Origin: an uncultured Verrucomicrobiota bacterium
Lineage (GTDB): Bacteria > Verrucomicrobiota > Kiritimatiellia > CAIVKH01
Length of the DNA: 64,000 nt
Direction of reading: 5' to 3'
NCBI GenBank assembly: GCA_937873455.1
Contig: CALMYG010000043.1
Location: forward strand, 62,001-126,000
Below are positions 26,088 through 33,565 of the stretch, piece by piece (position 1 is the first letter of the stretch; every line of letters starts with the position of its first letter). Under the pieces are notes generated by a model, which saw only the letters and a list, made by a program, of their open reading frames with translations, was not told the DNA's origin and searched no databases. A program made the translations under genes and the position numbers.

Positions 26088-26117
26088 AGTATTGCACATA
26101 ACAGGTGTAAAAGGCAA
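26088..26117 (-). promoter_or_regulatory. Promoter of the retron operon
   Basis: On the minus strand TTGCCT (26112-26117) and AATACT (26088-26093) are 18 bp apart, upstream of the structured leader. The predicted start is near 26081. Confidence 0.5.
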
Positions 26118-26123
26118 GAAAAA

Positions 26124-26142
26124 TATTCGCTGGTGGCGAATA
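26124..26142. promoter_or_regulatory. Inverted repeat TATTCGC-5-GCGAATA, probable Xre operator
   Basis: A perfect 7-bp inverted repeat with a 5-bp spacer, 6 bp upstream of the predicted -35 of the retron operon. Spacing and size suit a small Xre dimer. T-runs on both sides mean it might also act as a terminator. Confidence 0.5.
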
Positions 26143-26308
26143 AAAATATCTCGCGTGACCTAATGAGTTGTGGGGTGAATTAAGCAAATTGCTGAGGGGC
26201 AACGGGATGCGATACAATCGTCACGCAAAGCACCTGTATGTTATAGGTGGCATAGGTGAGGGCAGCAGGTACCTTGCCGCAGGGGTAGCAGGCGACGCGT
26301 TGTGTAGT

Positions 26309-26370
26309 TTATACTCGGCCAGGAGCAGGTGGGTATTGATCGGGGCGAGCGAGGGACGATAGGCGATGGA
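26309..26370. repeat. Right copy of the ~60-bp direct repeat flanking the retron locus
   Basis: Counterpart of 24149-24210. The following bases repeat the end of the motif (GATGGACAATGGACGATGGG), and a related GATGGACGAT string occurs near 31141. The remainder of 26143-26660 has no gene that I can support. Confidence 0.75.
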
Positions 26371-26453
26371 CAATGGACGATGGGCGAGGGAGGAGAAGGC
26401 CCACGTCCTTCCGGACGAAGGGGATGGGCGGCGGAAAATTGAACAGAAGGAAA

Positions 26454-26477
26454 CCTCCTTCGTTAAAACTACGGAGG
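26454..26477. repeat. Degenerate CTCC-TTCG-GGAGG palindrome
   Basis: CCTCC...GGAGG arms around TTCGTTAAAACTAC, flanked by related CCTTCCGGACGAAGG (26407-26421) and GGACGAAGGAAGCGAAGG strings. It looks like a decayed dispersed palindrome cluster rather than a gene or terminator. Confidence 0.45.
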
Positions 26478-26660
26478 TCTGGACGAAGGAAGCGAAGGTC
26501 GGAGGGGGGCGGGGTCAGTTGAATCATAACCCAAAGTCGCCAGCCTGAATTCGAGGCCGTTCGCTGTAGATGGAACAGGGGAAAAGTGATGGTGCAGCTC
26601 GTGTCGAGAATCATCGGGTTTTTGTCTGCGTCGTTCCACTATGCTGGTCAATCGACCGGG

Positions 26661-27155
26661 TCATTTGATGGACGAAAGTATTTCCTTGAATGTCAGGGCC
26701 AGGAGAAATCCCGCGCCGATGATCAATATGGCGGAAATTTTCAGCGCCATTTCCGAAAGTTTGAATTTCAGATTGCGAGTGGTTTCCTCGGCTATGATAT
26801 TTGAATCGTCTGGGTGGGGATCCACAATCAGTAATTTTATGACGAGGATGTGATGAAACATGCCGTTGCTGGCCAAGAACCGGTGAATCATGCAAAAGGC
26901 GCCAGCCGCCGCAAACAAAAGAGATGCCCAAAACAGGTATGTCTCGATACAGCCGACCATGGATGGAGAATTTTCTCTGTCAACGTAAAGGGCGATAAAG
27001 AAACCAATAACGGCAAGTCCACCCAGCGCTATCTTCAACAGTTCCCCGGAGAAGGTTTGAAACCGGTCATGTAAATCCATGTCCGCACGATATCTCGCTT
27101 CCGGTATCTCAACCGTACTCAATGAAAGGTGAGAATTTGACTTTTTGTCGCTCAT
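26661..27155 (-). CDS. Small three-TM membrane protein
   Basis: 164 residues, not recognised. Predicted TM helices at about 38-58 (LLKIALGGLAVIGFFIALYV), 70-92 (YLFWASLLFAAAGAFCMIHRF) and 140-160 (ISAILIIGAGFLLALTF). Soluble N-terminal 35 residues and a charged loop between helices 2 and 3 (VDPHPDDSNIIAEETTRN). Last gene of a four-gene minus-strand run with two proteases and a lectin-like lipoprotein. Confidence 0.65.
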   Translation of the reverse strand: MSDKKSNSHLSLSTVEIPEARYRADMDLHDRFQTFSGELLKIALGGLAVIGFFIALYVDRENSPSMVGCIETYLFWASLLFAAAGAFCMIHRFLASNGMFHHILVIKLLIVDPHPDDSNIIAEETTRNLKFKLSEMALKISAILIIGAGFLLALTFKEILSSIK

Positions 27156-27204
27156 TTTTTTGGGCTCCGTTGAGGTTTATTATGCCGCGCTGTATGACTG
27201 GGGT

Positions 27205-27792
27205 TTATTCAATTTGTCGAACCTGTAGAATAATTATCCCCCGGTTGTTGCCGTATCGGTTGCTGCCGCCCTTCCCATCGGGCTTGTCGAGCCAGTCATT
27301 GACAAAGACGTGGAGGCGGCCGGTGGCGGGGGAGGTGAGGGTGAGGGAGGAGCCGATGGTGAAGGCGAAGCCGTCGAGTTCGTGTTCGGCCGGGCGGTCG
27401 CCGATGACGCCCATGAGGGTGAGGAAACGAGGTTCGCGGCCGTCGCGGTCGGTGAGTACCCGTAGACGCTTGTTGGGGTGGCTGGTCCAGAACGGATCCC
27501 GGGCCATCCAGTTGAACAGGCCGCCAAGCATGCCGTGTACGCCGTCGGCTTCGGCGTTGATTCCCTTGTCGGTGTACGGCCGACCGTTTTGATCAAGGGC
27601 GGTCGTGGCGACGAGGTGGTAAACGCGGTTGCTGACAAGGTCAACTCCCGTGTCCACCCAGAGCCGGGTTGGGTCGATTACGATCACCGGTCCGGAGTTG
27701 AACACCGGCCGGGGGGCCGGGGACTTGGTGCAACAGCCGGCGAGGAGGAGGCCGCCAAGTAGAAAATTTACAACGTATCTCTTCATCACCAT
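27205..27792 (-). CDS. LecA (PA-IL)-like domain lipoprotein
   Basis: 195 residues. Lipobox LLLAGC near the N-terminus. The mature part resembles the galactose-lectin LecA beta-sandwich: WVDTGVDLVSNRVYHLVATT, LTLMGVIGD, FAFTIGSSLTLTSPATGRLHVFVND and a terminal NRYGNNRGIIILQV; the ND...YGNN.G pattern holds the sugar and calcium contacts in LecA. It probably binds carbohydrate at the cell surface. The start overlaps the end of the subtilase gene by 7 bp; an in-frame ATG at 27786 would remove two residues. Confidence 0.78.
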   Translation of the reverse strand: MVMKRYVVNFLLGGLLLAGCCTKSPAPRPVFNSGPVIVIDPTRLWVDTGVDLVSNRVYHLVATTALDQNGRPYTDKGINAEADGVHGMLGGLFNWMARDPFWTSHPNKRLRVLTDRDGREPRFLTLMGVIGDRPAEHELDGFAFTIGSSLTLTSPATGRLHVFVNDWLDKPDGKGGSNRYGNNRGIIILQVRQIE

Positions 27793-29903
27793 GCTGAAAT
27801 CGTGGGTGCGAAGTAGATTTGTGCCTGGGCTTCGCGGTTGCGCTCCAGTTGAACCATCGATTCAATGGCCGTCATCACATCTTCAGGATTCGCTTTTTCC
27901 TGAAAGATTTTGGTGATCCAGTCATGCCTACGCCTTTCCCGCTTCCAGGCCCCCATGCGGCCTGCGGTTTTGTTAAAGGCGAATGAAACACGCCGGGCTA
28001 TGTCCTCCACGCCACGCGTTTGAGGGTTAATCGCCCAGTCTGCGCGGTTGGTAGAGAGCAGCGGTATAACTTCGGCAATTTCACGATTCATTTTTACGTG
28101 CGCTTGTTGGGTAGATGGTTTGAGCATTTCCCGCAGCAGCATCACTTGGCGCATGTAGGAGCCCACGTATCTGCTCACGCGCGCCACATCGTCGGGTTGC
28201 TCGCCGAACGCATGGGCGATGGTTTTCCGGGCCATAGGGTTCAGCGAATTCAAATAGATCCATGTGTACACATGATTGAGGGCCTCATAATTCGGATATG
28301 GGTCGGCGGCCTTCTTTTCGATATGCGGCTTCAGGGTGGCCGGGGCATTGGTCAAGGCGTTGTTGGCCTTGATGTAGCCATGTCCGTACTTTTCCCGAAA
28401 TTGTGTTTCGCGGATATGGCGAACCGAGGCGGTATATTTCAAGGCCCGGGTCATCAATTCAACCTTTTCCCACGACCAACGATTGGTTGGATCGGCAAAG
28501 TCGTTCATGTGATATTGTAGCCACAATGCGGCCGCCCCGGCCACTTGAGGCGTGGTGGCGCTGGTGCCGCCACCATCCAAATCGAACGTGGAGTCGCTGG
28601 AGGCGTCGGCGAAGGGGATGTTGGGGGCAAAGCCGCTCAGCGTGTTATCCATCCACTCTTCTGGGCCGTAGGAGCCTCGCAACACAAGTGGAAGCCCATT
28701 GGACCGCAACTTCCAGAAACGAATCACATAAGAAGGAAAGGCATGCCAGCGGTTGTTGCCATATGATTCATAGCTACCATCTAGGCCGGCCGCAGCGAGT
28801 ACTCGGTTATAGCGTGCGGGGTACGCCATATCTCGGAATGGAATAGCAGAGGGGATGATGTAGGGATAAATAAAGTCACTGGACGCCGCCACCACCAATG
28901 TGCCTCTTTCATATGCTTCGTTGATCGCGGCGGTAAGCGCCAGGCTGGGTGTACCGCCCTGGCTGATCGAAATGACATCCACCTCATTGGTGACACAATG
29001 CATGATGGCGCGGGCAAGTCGCACCGGGAAGAAGTGCATAAAGTGAGGTCTGGCTCGAACCGGTACCACTTCCGCGAAGGGGACAATTCCCTGCAGTTCG
29101 CCCTGGTGATCAAATTGCCCCGCTGCATTCAGTTTTGCCGGTGAGGCCAGCACGCTCAAAGTTGCCAGTCCGTGGCCATAAACGTGCAAAAGCGCATTGG
29201 AGTCCTCGCGCACATCGTCCGCGTTAGGTTCTGGCGGATCCCACAAAGTCGAAGTTTCTTTAACTTTAGAATAATTGGCAGGATGGACAATATTAGTCGG
29301 ATGCCCGAGGTGCGATGATTTGGTTCCTGTATCAATATGGCCAACGCGAACGATACTGCCGGTTTGCCCGATCATGGAGACCATGACATTAGAACGAGCG
29401 GCCCGAAGTTGGGTGTATTCATCATCCATATACCAAAAAGGACGATTCGTGAAAGTGGGCCAAAGTTCGTTTTGTGGAAGCCCGTGTTTAAGCGTTGTTT
29501 TTGCCTGATAATTGATGTTGGTGGGCATAACATCCCATGTGGGTTCCAATTCAACGGGACCGGATTTCATGATTTCACTGATGCGATGACCCTGAATCAT
29601 CAACGATTCATGCATCCGGTAGAAGTGATCTTGGCGGGCGTATAAAAGAAAATTATCTGGAGAATATTTTACCAGATCAGTGGTCAAGTTTGTGCCATGC
29701 CAGTGTAGGCGCGTAACTTCAGCCGGATGCGAAATACCAGGCAACGCATCAATGGAGGTCGCAAAAATAAATTCACCTTGTTTATCTGTAGTTGCATCGG
29801 AATAAACCAAAACAAGGCCAGAACTGGCGACATATGTCTTCGTTGCGCAGCCCGCATGAAAAATAGCAGTCGCCATGAAATATAACGTGATCAATCGTTT
29901 CAT
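27786..29903 (-). CDS. Subtilisin-like (S8) serine protease lipoprotein
   Basis: 705 residues. Lipobox FHAGC at about 15-19. The S8 catalytic triad is intact: Asp in VGHIDTGTK, His in VYGHGLATLSV and Ser in GGGTSATTPQVAGAAALW. About 190 residues precede the protease domain and ~190 helical residues follow it. Anchored outside the cytoplasm, it may act with the M28 peptidase encoded 2 bp upstream in the same operon to digest extracellular or periplasmic protein. Confidence 0.92.
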   Translation of the reverse strand: MKRLITLYFMATAIFHAGCATKTYVASSGLVLVYSDATTDKQGEFIFATSIDALPGISHPAEVTRLHWHGTNLTTDLVKYSPDNFLLYARQDHFYRMHESLMIQGHRISEIMKSGPVELEPTWDVMPTNINYQAKTTLKHGLPQNELWPTFTNRPFWYMDDEYTQLRAARSNVMVSMIGQTGSIVRVGHIDTGTKSSHLGHPTNIVHPANYSKVKETSTLWDPPEPNADDVREDSNALLHVYGHGLATLSVLASPAKLNAAGQFDHQGELQGIVPFAEVVPVRARPHFMHFFPVRLARAIMHCVTNEVDVISISQGGTPSLALTAAINEAYERGTLVVAASSDFIYPYIIPSAIPFRDMAYPARYNRVLAAAGLDGSYESYGNNRWHAFPSYVIRFWKLRSNGLPLVLRGSYGPEEWMDNTLSGFAPNIPFADASSDSTFDLDGGGTSATTPQVAGAAALWLQYHMNDFADPTNRWSWEKVELMTRALKYTASVRHIRETQFREKYGHGYIKANNALTNAPATLKPHIEKKAADPYPNYEALNHVYTWIYLNSLNPMARKTIAHAFGEQPDDVARVSRYVGSYMRQVMLLREMLKPSTQQAHVKMNREIAEVIPLLSTNRADWAINPQTRGVEDIARRVSFAFNKTAGRMGAWKRERRRHDWITKIFQEKANPEDVMTAIESMVQLERNREAQAQIYFAPTISAW

Positions 29904-29905
29904 GT

Positions 29906-30961
29906 TTACTCCTGTTTATCGGTACAGAGTTTGTCTACAGTTTCTTGAAGTCCCCGCACCACCTTGGCGAAGGCCGGGTAGTTGAGGGTTTCGGGCGTAT
30001 CGGTGATGCGATGGTAGTGTTGGGAGCGTATGAAGGCGGTGTCGGTGACACAGAAGGCGGGGATGCCGCGTTTCCAGAAGGACCAGTCGTCGGACCAGCC
30101 CCAGTTGAAATCTTTCGCGGCGGGGAGGCCGCGCACGATGAGGCGCGGGGTGTCGGGGACGGCGCGGAACAGTTCGGCGACTTGGCGGGTGAAGTCGAGG
30201 TGACGGTAGTCGGTGAGGAAGGCCACGAAGTCGTGTTCTTTTGGGAACACCTGTTCCACAAGTTTCCGCTTCCACCAAGGGGCGTCTTTGCTGGCGTAGC
30301 CTTGACCTTCGTCGTAGCAGCCGATGGTGTCGAGGGCAATGGCACCGAGGATTTTTTCCGGGGCGAGGGATTGGGCGTGGTGGAAGCTGCCAAGGCCGTT
30401 GGCGGTGAAGGTGATCTTGTCCTTTTTGCGGCCCTTGGCCCAGTAGTTTTTATAGAAGGGATACTCCTCGTTGACCCAGAAGGCGACTTGCAGGGGGCGT
30501 CGCAAGGTTTTACCGCGCAGGTGATCCAGCAGGACAAGCAGGGCGGCGACGGAGGACGCGTTGTCGTTGGCGCCGGGGGTGTCTTGGTAGAAGTAGGATG
30601 GGTGAGACGGTTCCAACGGACCGTCGAAAAACGCCGGTTTTTTAGATTGCTGTTCGGCCATGCCACAGCGCGCATCGTAGTGAGCGCCAATGATCAGCTT
30701 TTTGGCGTTCGGGTCGGTTCCCGGGATATCGATCAGGAGGTTGGCGACCTTCAGGGTGGATGCCGTGCCGTTGGCGTCGGTCCAGAACGCAGCGGTAAAT
30801 TCGTCAGGTTCGACGTGGTATCCCATCTGCTCGACTTGTTGTCTGAGCCAGTCCCGGCATCCGTTGAGCTGAGCGGGATTCCAGACGTGGCGGCGGGGAA
30901 AGTGATCGCAGATATGGGTTACGGCATTGCGGAGGGCCGTTTCGGTAGCGGCGGTGGTCAT
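29906..30961 (-). CDS. M28-family zinc aminopeptidase
   Basis: 351 residues. Zn ligands of the M28 family are visible: His/Asp in IIGAHYDAR, bridging Asp in TPGANDNASSVAALL, Glu pair in WVNEEYPF, Asp in ALDTIGCY and His in QHYHRITDTPETLNYP. No signal peptide is seen, unlike its secreted relatives, so it may act in the cytoplasm unless the annotated start is wrong. First gene of the operon followed by the S8 protease. Confidence 0.92.
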   Translation of the reverse strand: MTTAATETALRNAVTHICDHFPRRHVWNPAQLNGCRDWLRQQVEQMGYHVEPDEFTAAFWTDANGTASTLKVANLLIDIPGTDPNAKKLIIGAHYDARCGMAEQQSKKPAFFDGPLEPSHPSYFYQDTPGANDNASSVAALLVLLDHLRGKTLRRPLQVAFWVNEEYPFYKNYWAKGRKKDKITFTANGLGSFHHAQSLAPEKILGAIALDTIGCYDEGQGYASKDAPWWKRKLVEQVFPKEHDFVAFLTDYRHLDFTRQVAELFRAVPDTPRLIVRGLPAAKDFNWGWSDDWSFWKRGIPAFCVTDTAFIRSQHYHRITDTPETLNYPAFAKVVRGLQETVDKLCTDKQE

Positions 30962-31417
30962 TTTGGCCGATACTCCAAACTGATTGTATTGGTTTTAGCC
31001 GAATGCTGAGTCAGGTTACTCACAACGTCCTCCTTGAATCGCAGTGAATACGTGATCAGATATGTATAATGGAAACACCGAGCTTGGGCAAGGTTCGTTT
31101 GATGAGAATACCATTCAGGGAAAGTCAATGGGCAAGGGGCGATGGACGATTGGCGATGAGGACGGATGGAATAGCCCCAGGAAAACCTTGGGCGGCAAAC
31201 GGATGAGGTGGGATGCTGGCTCCATGATATTAAGCGGACCGGCGACTAACCAAATTCTTGCTTGACGGTACTACTACACAGAGGGTATCAGTTACTCGGT
31301 AAAACGTTTTAACTGGCAATGTAGAGGGACCAGTTTATCCCAACCCTTATCGGCTGAGTGTTTATGCTTCGCCGAAGCATTGTAGAGGATTTAACGACCG
31401 TAGAAGGAGTCAGAAGA

Positions 31418-33559
31418 ATGAAAAAGAGTTTATGGTTTATCGCAGCAGCATGGTTGGCGAGTGCGGGGGCGGCGCTGGCCATTCCTTCGTGGATGGGGGT
31501 GTACGGGGAATTTAAACGCCACGACGAGCAGAATCCGGGAACGTTTACGATTCTGATGAATCAGGACTATTTTGGTTTGCGCGCGGAGGTCGGTATTAAG
31601 GTGAATAACGGGGCCTGGTACACGCTGCCGATGCAATATGCCGGAAACGTGCAGGGCAATTCCCGCTGGACGGCGACCCCGCCTTCTCCGTTTCCCGCCG
31701 GGGCGACGGTGACCTATTACTTCCACGGGTGGGATCACCAGGGCGGGAAAATATGGGATAGCCGCAATGGCGCGAATTATTCGTTTGTCGCCCCGTCCAC
31801 CGGTGCAGCGAACACGTTCAGTGTGGACGATGGCCGCACGATGCCGGCGATTGTGAATAGCGTAATCCGCGACGGGGTCATGCAGGCGCTGACGTATGAC
31901 GGGACGGCCTTGCGGCTGGCGAAGTCGTCGATGCCAACCGGGGCCTGGACACAGCTTTCCGGAGCGATTCATCAAGGTGATCTGTACGGCACGCCGCTGA
32001 TCGCGGTGCGTACGAGCCATGTCGCGGTGATCTACGCCGACGGGCCGGGCAGTTTTCGTATGCGGTACAGCCTGAACGGCGGGACGTCGTTTGGCGCGGC
32101 GCTGCCGGTGGCGTTGGGCGGTCAACCGTTGGCGTTGAACTGGACGCCGCAGGGCGAGTTGATTGTGGCGGCGGCGACCGGCGGGCCGGGACAACCGTTT
32201 CATTTGTTTGTGCGCCGGAGCGCCGACCGGGGCGCCACATGGAGCAGCCTGTCCACGATCACACAATTCGCGGCGAGCACGCTTAATCCGTCGCTGCGCA
32301 TTCGTTTTGATGCCAATACCCAGGGCGTGTACCTGGCGTATGCGTTCGAGGAGACCGATTCGCGCATGTTCGGCGAAGGTCGTTTGTACGTGGCCAACAG
32401 CGCCAGCGGTTTGTCTTGGGCGTCGGAATTGCTGGGCACGTACGACGTCATCCGTGGAAACACCATTGAATTTGATCTGCTGGCTTCGACCGATGCGGTT
32501 TTTCTGGCCGCCGGCAACACGCCGCGCACGGCGCCCCAGGCGGCGGGCAAGCCGCGCGTTTGGCGTCGCACCGGAGGCGGCTGGCAGTGGGCGGACCTGC
32601 CGGAACAGGGGACTTCCGACCGGGTGTTTGTCGAGCGCGGCCCGGGCAATACGGTGGTATTCATCCAGTCCGGCCAATACGCGTCGAGCAGCTACGCGTT
32701 TGTCAGCGACAACCTGGGGGCGTCCTTCGGACCGCGCCAGGCGTTTTCATCGCCATCGGAAGTCGGGATGTTCCGTCAGTTGTTCCAAGCGCACAACAGC
32801 GGTGGGTCGGTGTTCCTGACGTGGCAAGGGTTTGATCCGGAACAGGGAGGCACGTTCATGCGGCTGCAGCGTGGCCAGGTGTTGGCGGTTGATCCGCTGG
32901 CGACGGTTGGTCCTTCACATCACTGGCCGGTGAACGGGGAATTGAAGTCGGGCGATAGCCTGTGGATCAACACCGAGACGCGTCCGGCACATGCGGCAGC
33001 CCGGGTTCGGGTGGTGTACAGCATGGACGGGCAGTATTGGAATTCGCAAGAACTTACGCGCCATCACCGCGACGATCACCGCGACGTCTGGCATGTGAAT
33101 CTTGGTTCGTTCTTTTCCGCCGGAGAAACCATCCGGTACGCGATTGAAGGCGTCGGGGTGGATGGCCGTTCCGTCTGGGACAACAACGGGGGCAAGGATT
33201 ACACCGCGGAGGTGCAGGGCGGCCATCGGGTCCCGGTGGAATGGATCGGCAACACCTATCACTGGCCGACCAGCGGGCAGATTGCCGCTCACAACGATGT
33301 GTGGATCAACACGCAAACCTGGCCGGCGAATACGCCGGCGGAGGTGTTCGTGGTGTATTCCGTCAACGGGGGCTCGTGGCAATCCACGCGGATGAATCTC
33401 AGCGGGCCGGTGGGCAATAACGACCATTGGCACATCAATCTCGGACGCTTCGGCGCGGGCACGACCATCCGGTACGCGATGTATGTCAGCGATTCCTTCG
33501 GGAATATCCGCTGGGACAGTCGCAACGGATTGGATTACTGGGCCACCGTGAACCGGTAA
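31418..33559 (+). CDS. Secreted Asp-box protein with three carbohydrate-binding-like modules
   Basis: 713 residues. Signal peptide MKKSLWFIAAAWLASAGAALA. Module 1 (about 25-125) and two C-terminal modules (about 500-605 and 610-713) share a pattern ending W-D-N/S-x-x-G-x-x-Y (IWDSRNGANYSF, VWDNNGGKDY, RWDSRNGLDYW), reminiscent of CBM25/CBM53-type starch-binding modules. The middle has Asp-box repeats (RSADRGATWSSL, SLNGGTSFGAAL, SDNLGASFGPRQ) typical of sialidase-like propellers. The start follows AAGGAG by 8 bp. The 456-bp gap upstream (30962-31417) has no other feature except a GATGGACGAT string. Confidence 0.82.
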   Translation: MKKSLWFIAAAWLASAGAALAIPSWMGVYGEFKRHDEQNPGTFTILMNQDYFGLRAEVGIKVNNGAWYTLPMQYAGNVQGNSRWTATPPSPFPAGATVTYYFHGWDHQGGKIWDSRNGANYSFVAPSTGAANTFSVDDGRTMPAIVNSVIRDGVMQALTYDGTALRLAKSSMPTGAWTQLSGAIHQGDLYGTPLIAVRTSHVAVIYADGPGSFRMRYSLNGGTSFGAALPVALGGQPLALNWTPQGELIVAAATGGPGQPFHLFVRRSADRGATWSSLSTITQFAASTLNPSLRIRFDANTQGVYLAYAFEETDSRMFGEGRLYVANSASGLSWASELLGTYDVIRGNTIEFDLLASTDAVFLAAGNTPRTAPQAAGKPRVWRRTGGGWQWADLPEQGTSDRVFVERGPGNTVVFIQSGQYASSSYAFVSDNLGASFGPRQAFSSPSEVGMFRQLFQAHNSGGSVFLTWQGFDPEQGGTFMRLQRGQVLAVDPLATVGPSHHWPVNGELKSGDSLWINTETRPAHAAARVRVVYSMDGQYWNSQELTRHHRDDHRDVWHVNLGSFFSAGETIRYAIEGVGVDGRSVWDNNGGKDYTAEVQGGHRVPVEWIGNTYHWPTSGQIAAHNDVWINTQTWPANTPAEVFVVYSVNGGSWQSTRMNLSGPVGNNDHWHINLGRFGAGTTIRYAMYVSDSFGNIRWDSRNGLDYWATVNR

Positions 33560-33565
33560 GCGACT

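Noticed and set aside
29945..31009. A 354-codon plus-strand frame opposite the M28 peptidase
   Set aside because: The minus strand has all M28 zinc ligands; this frame is a shadow.
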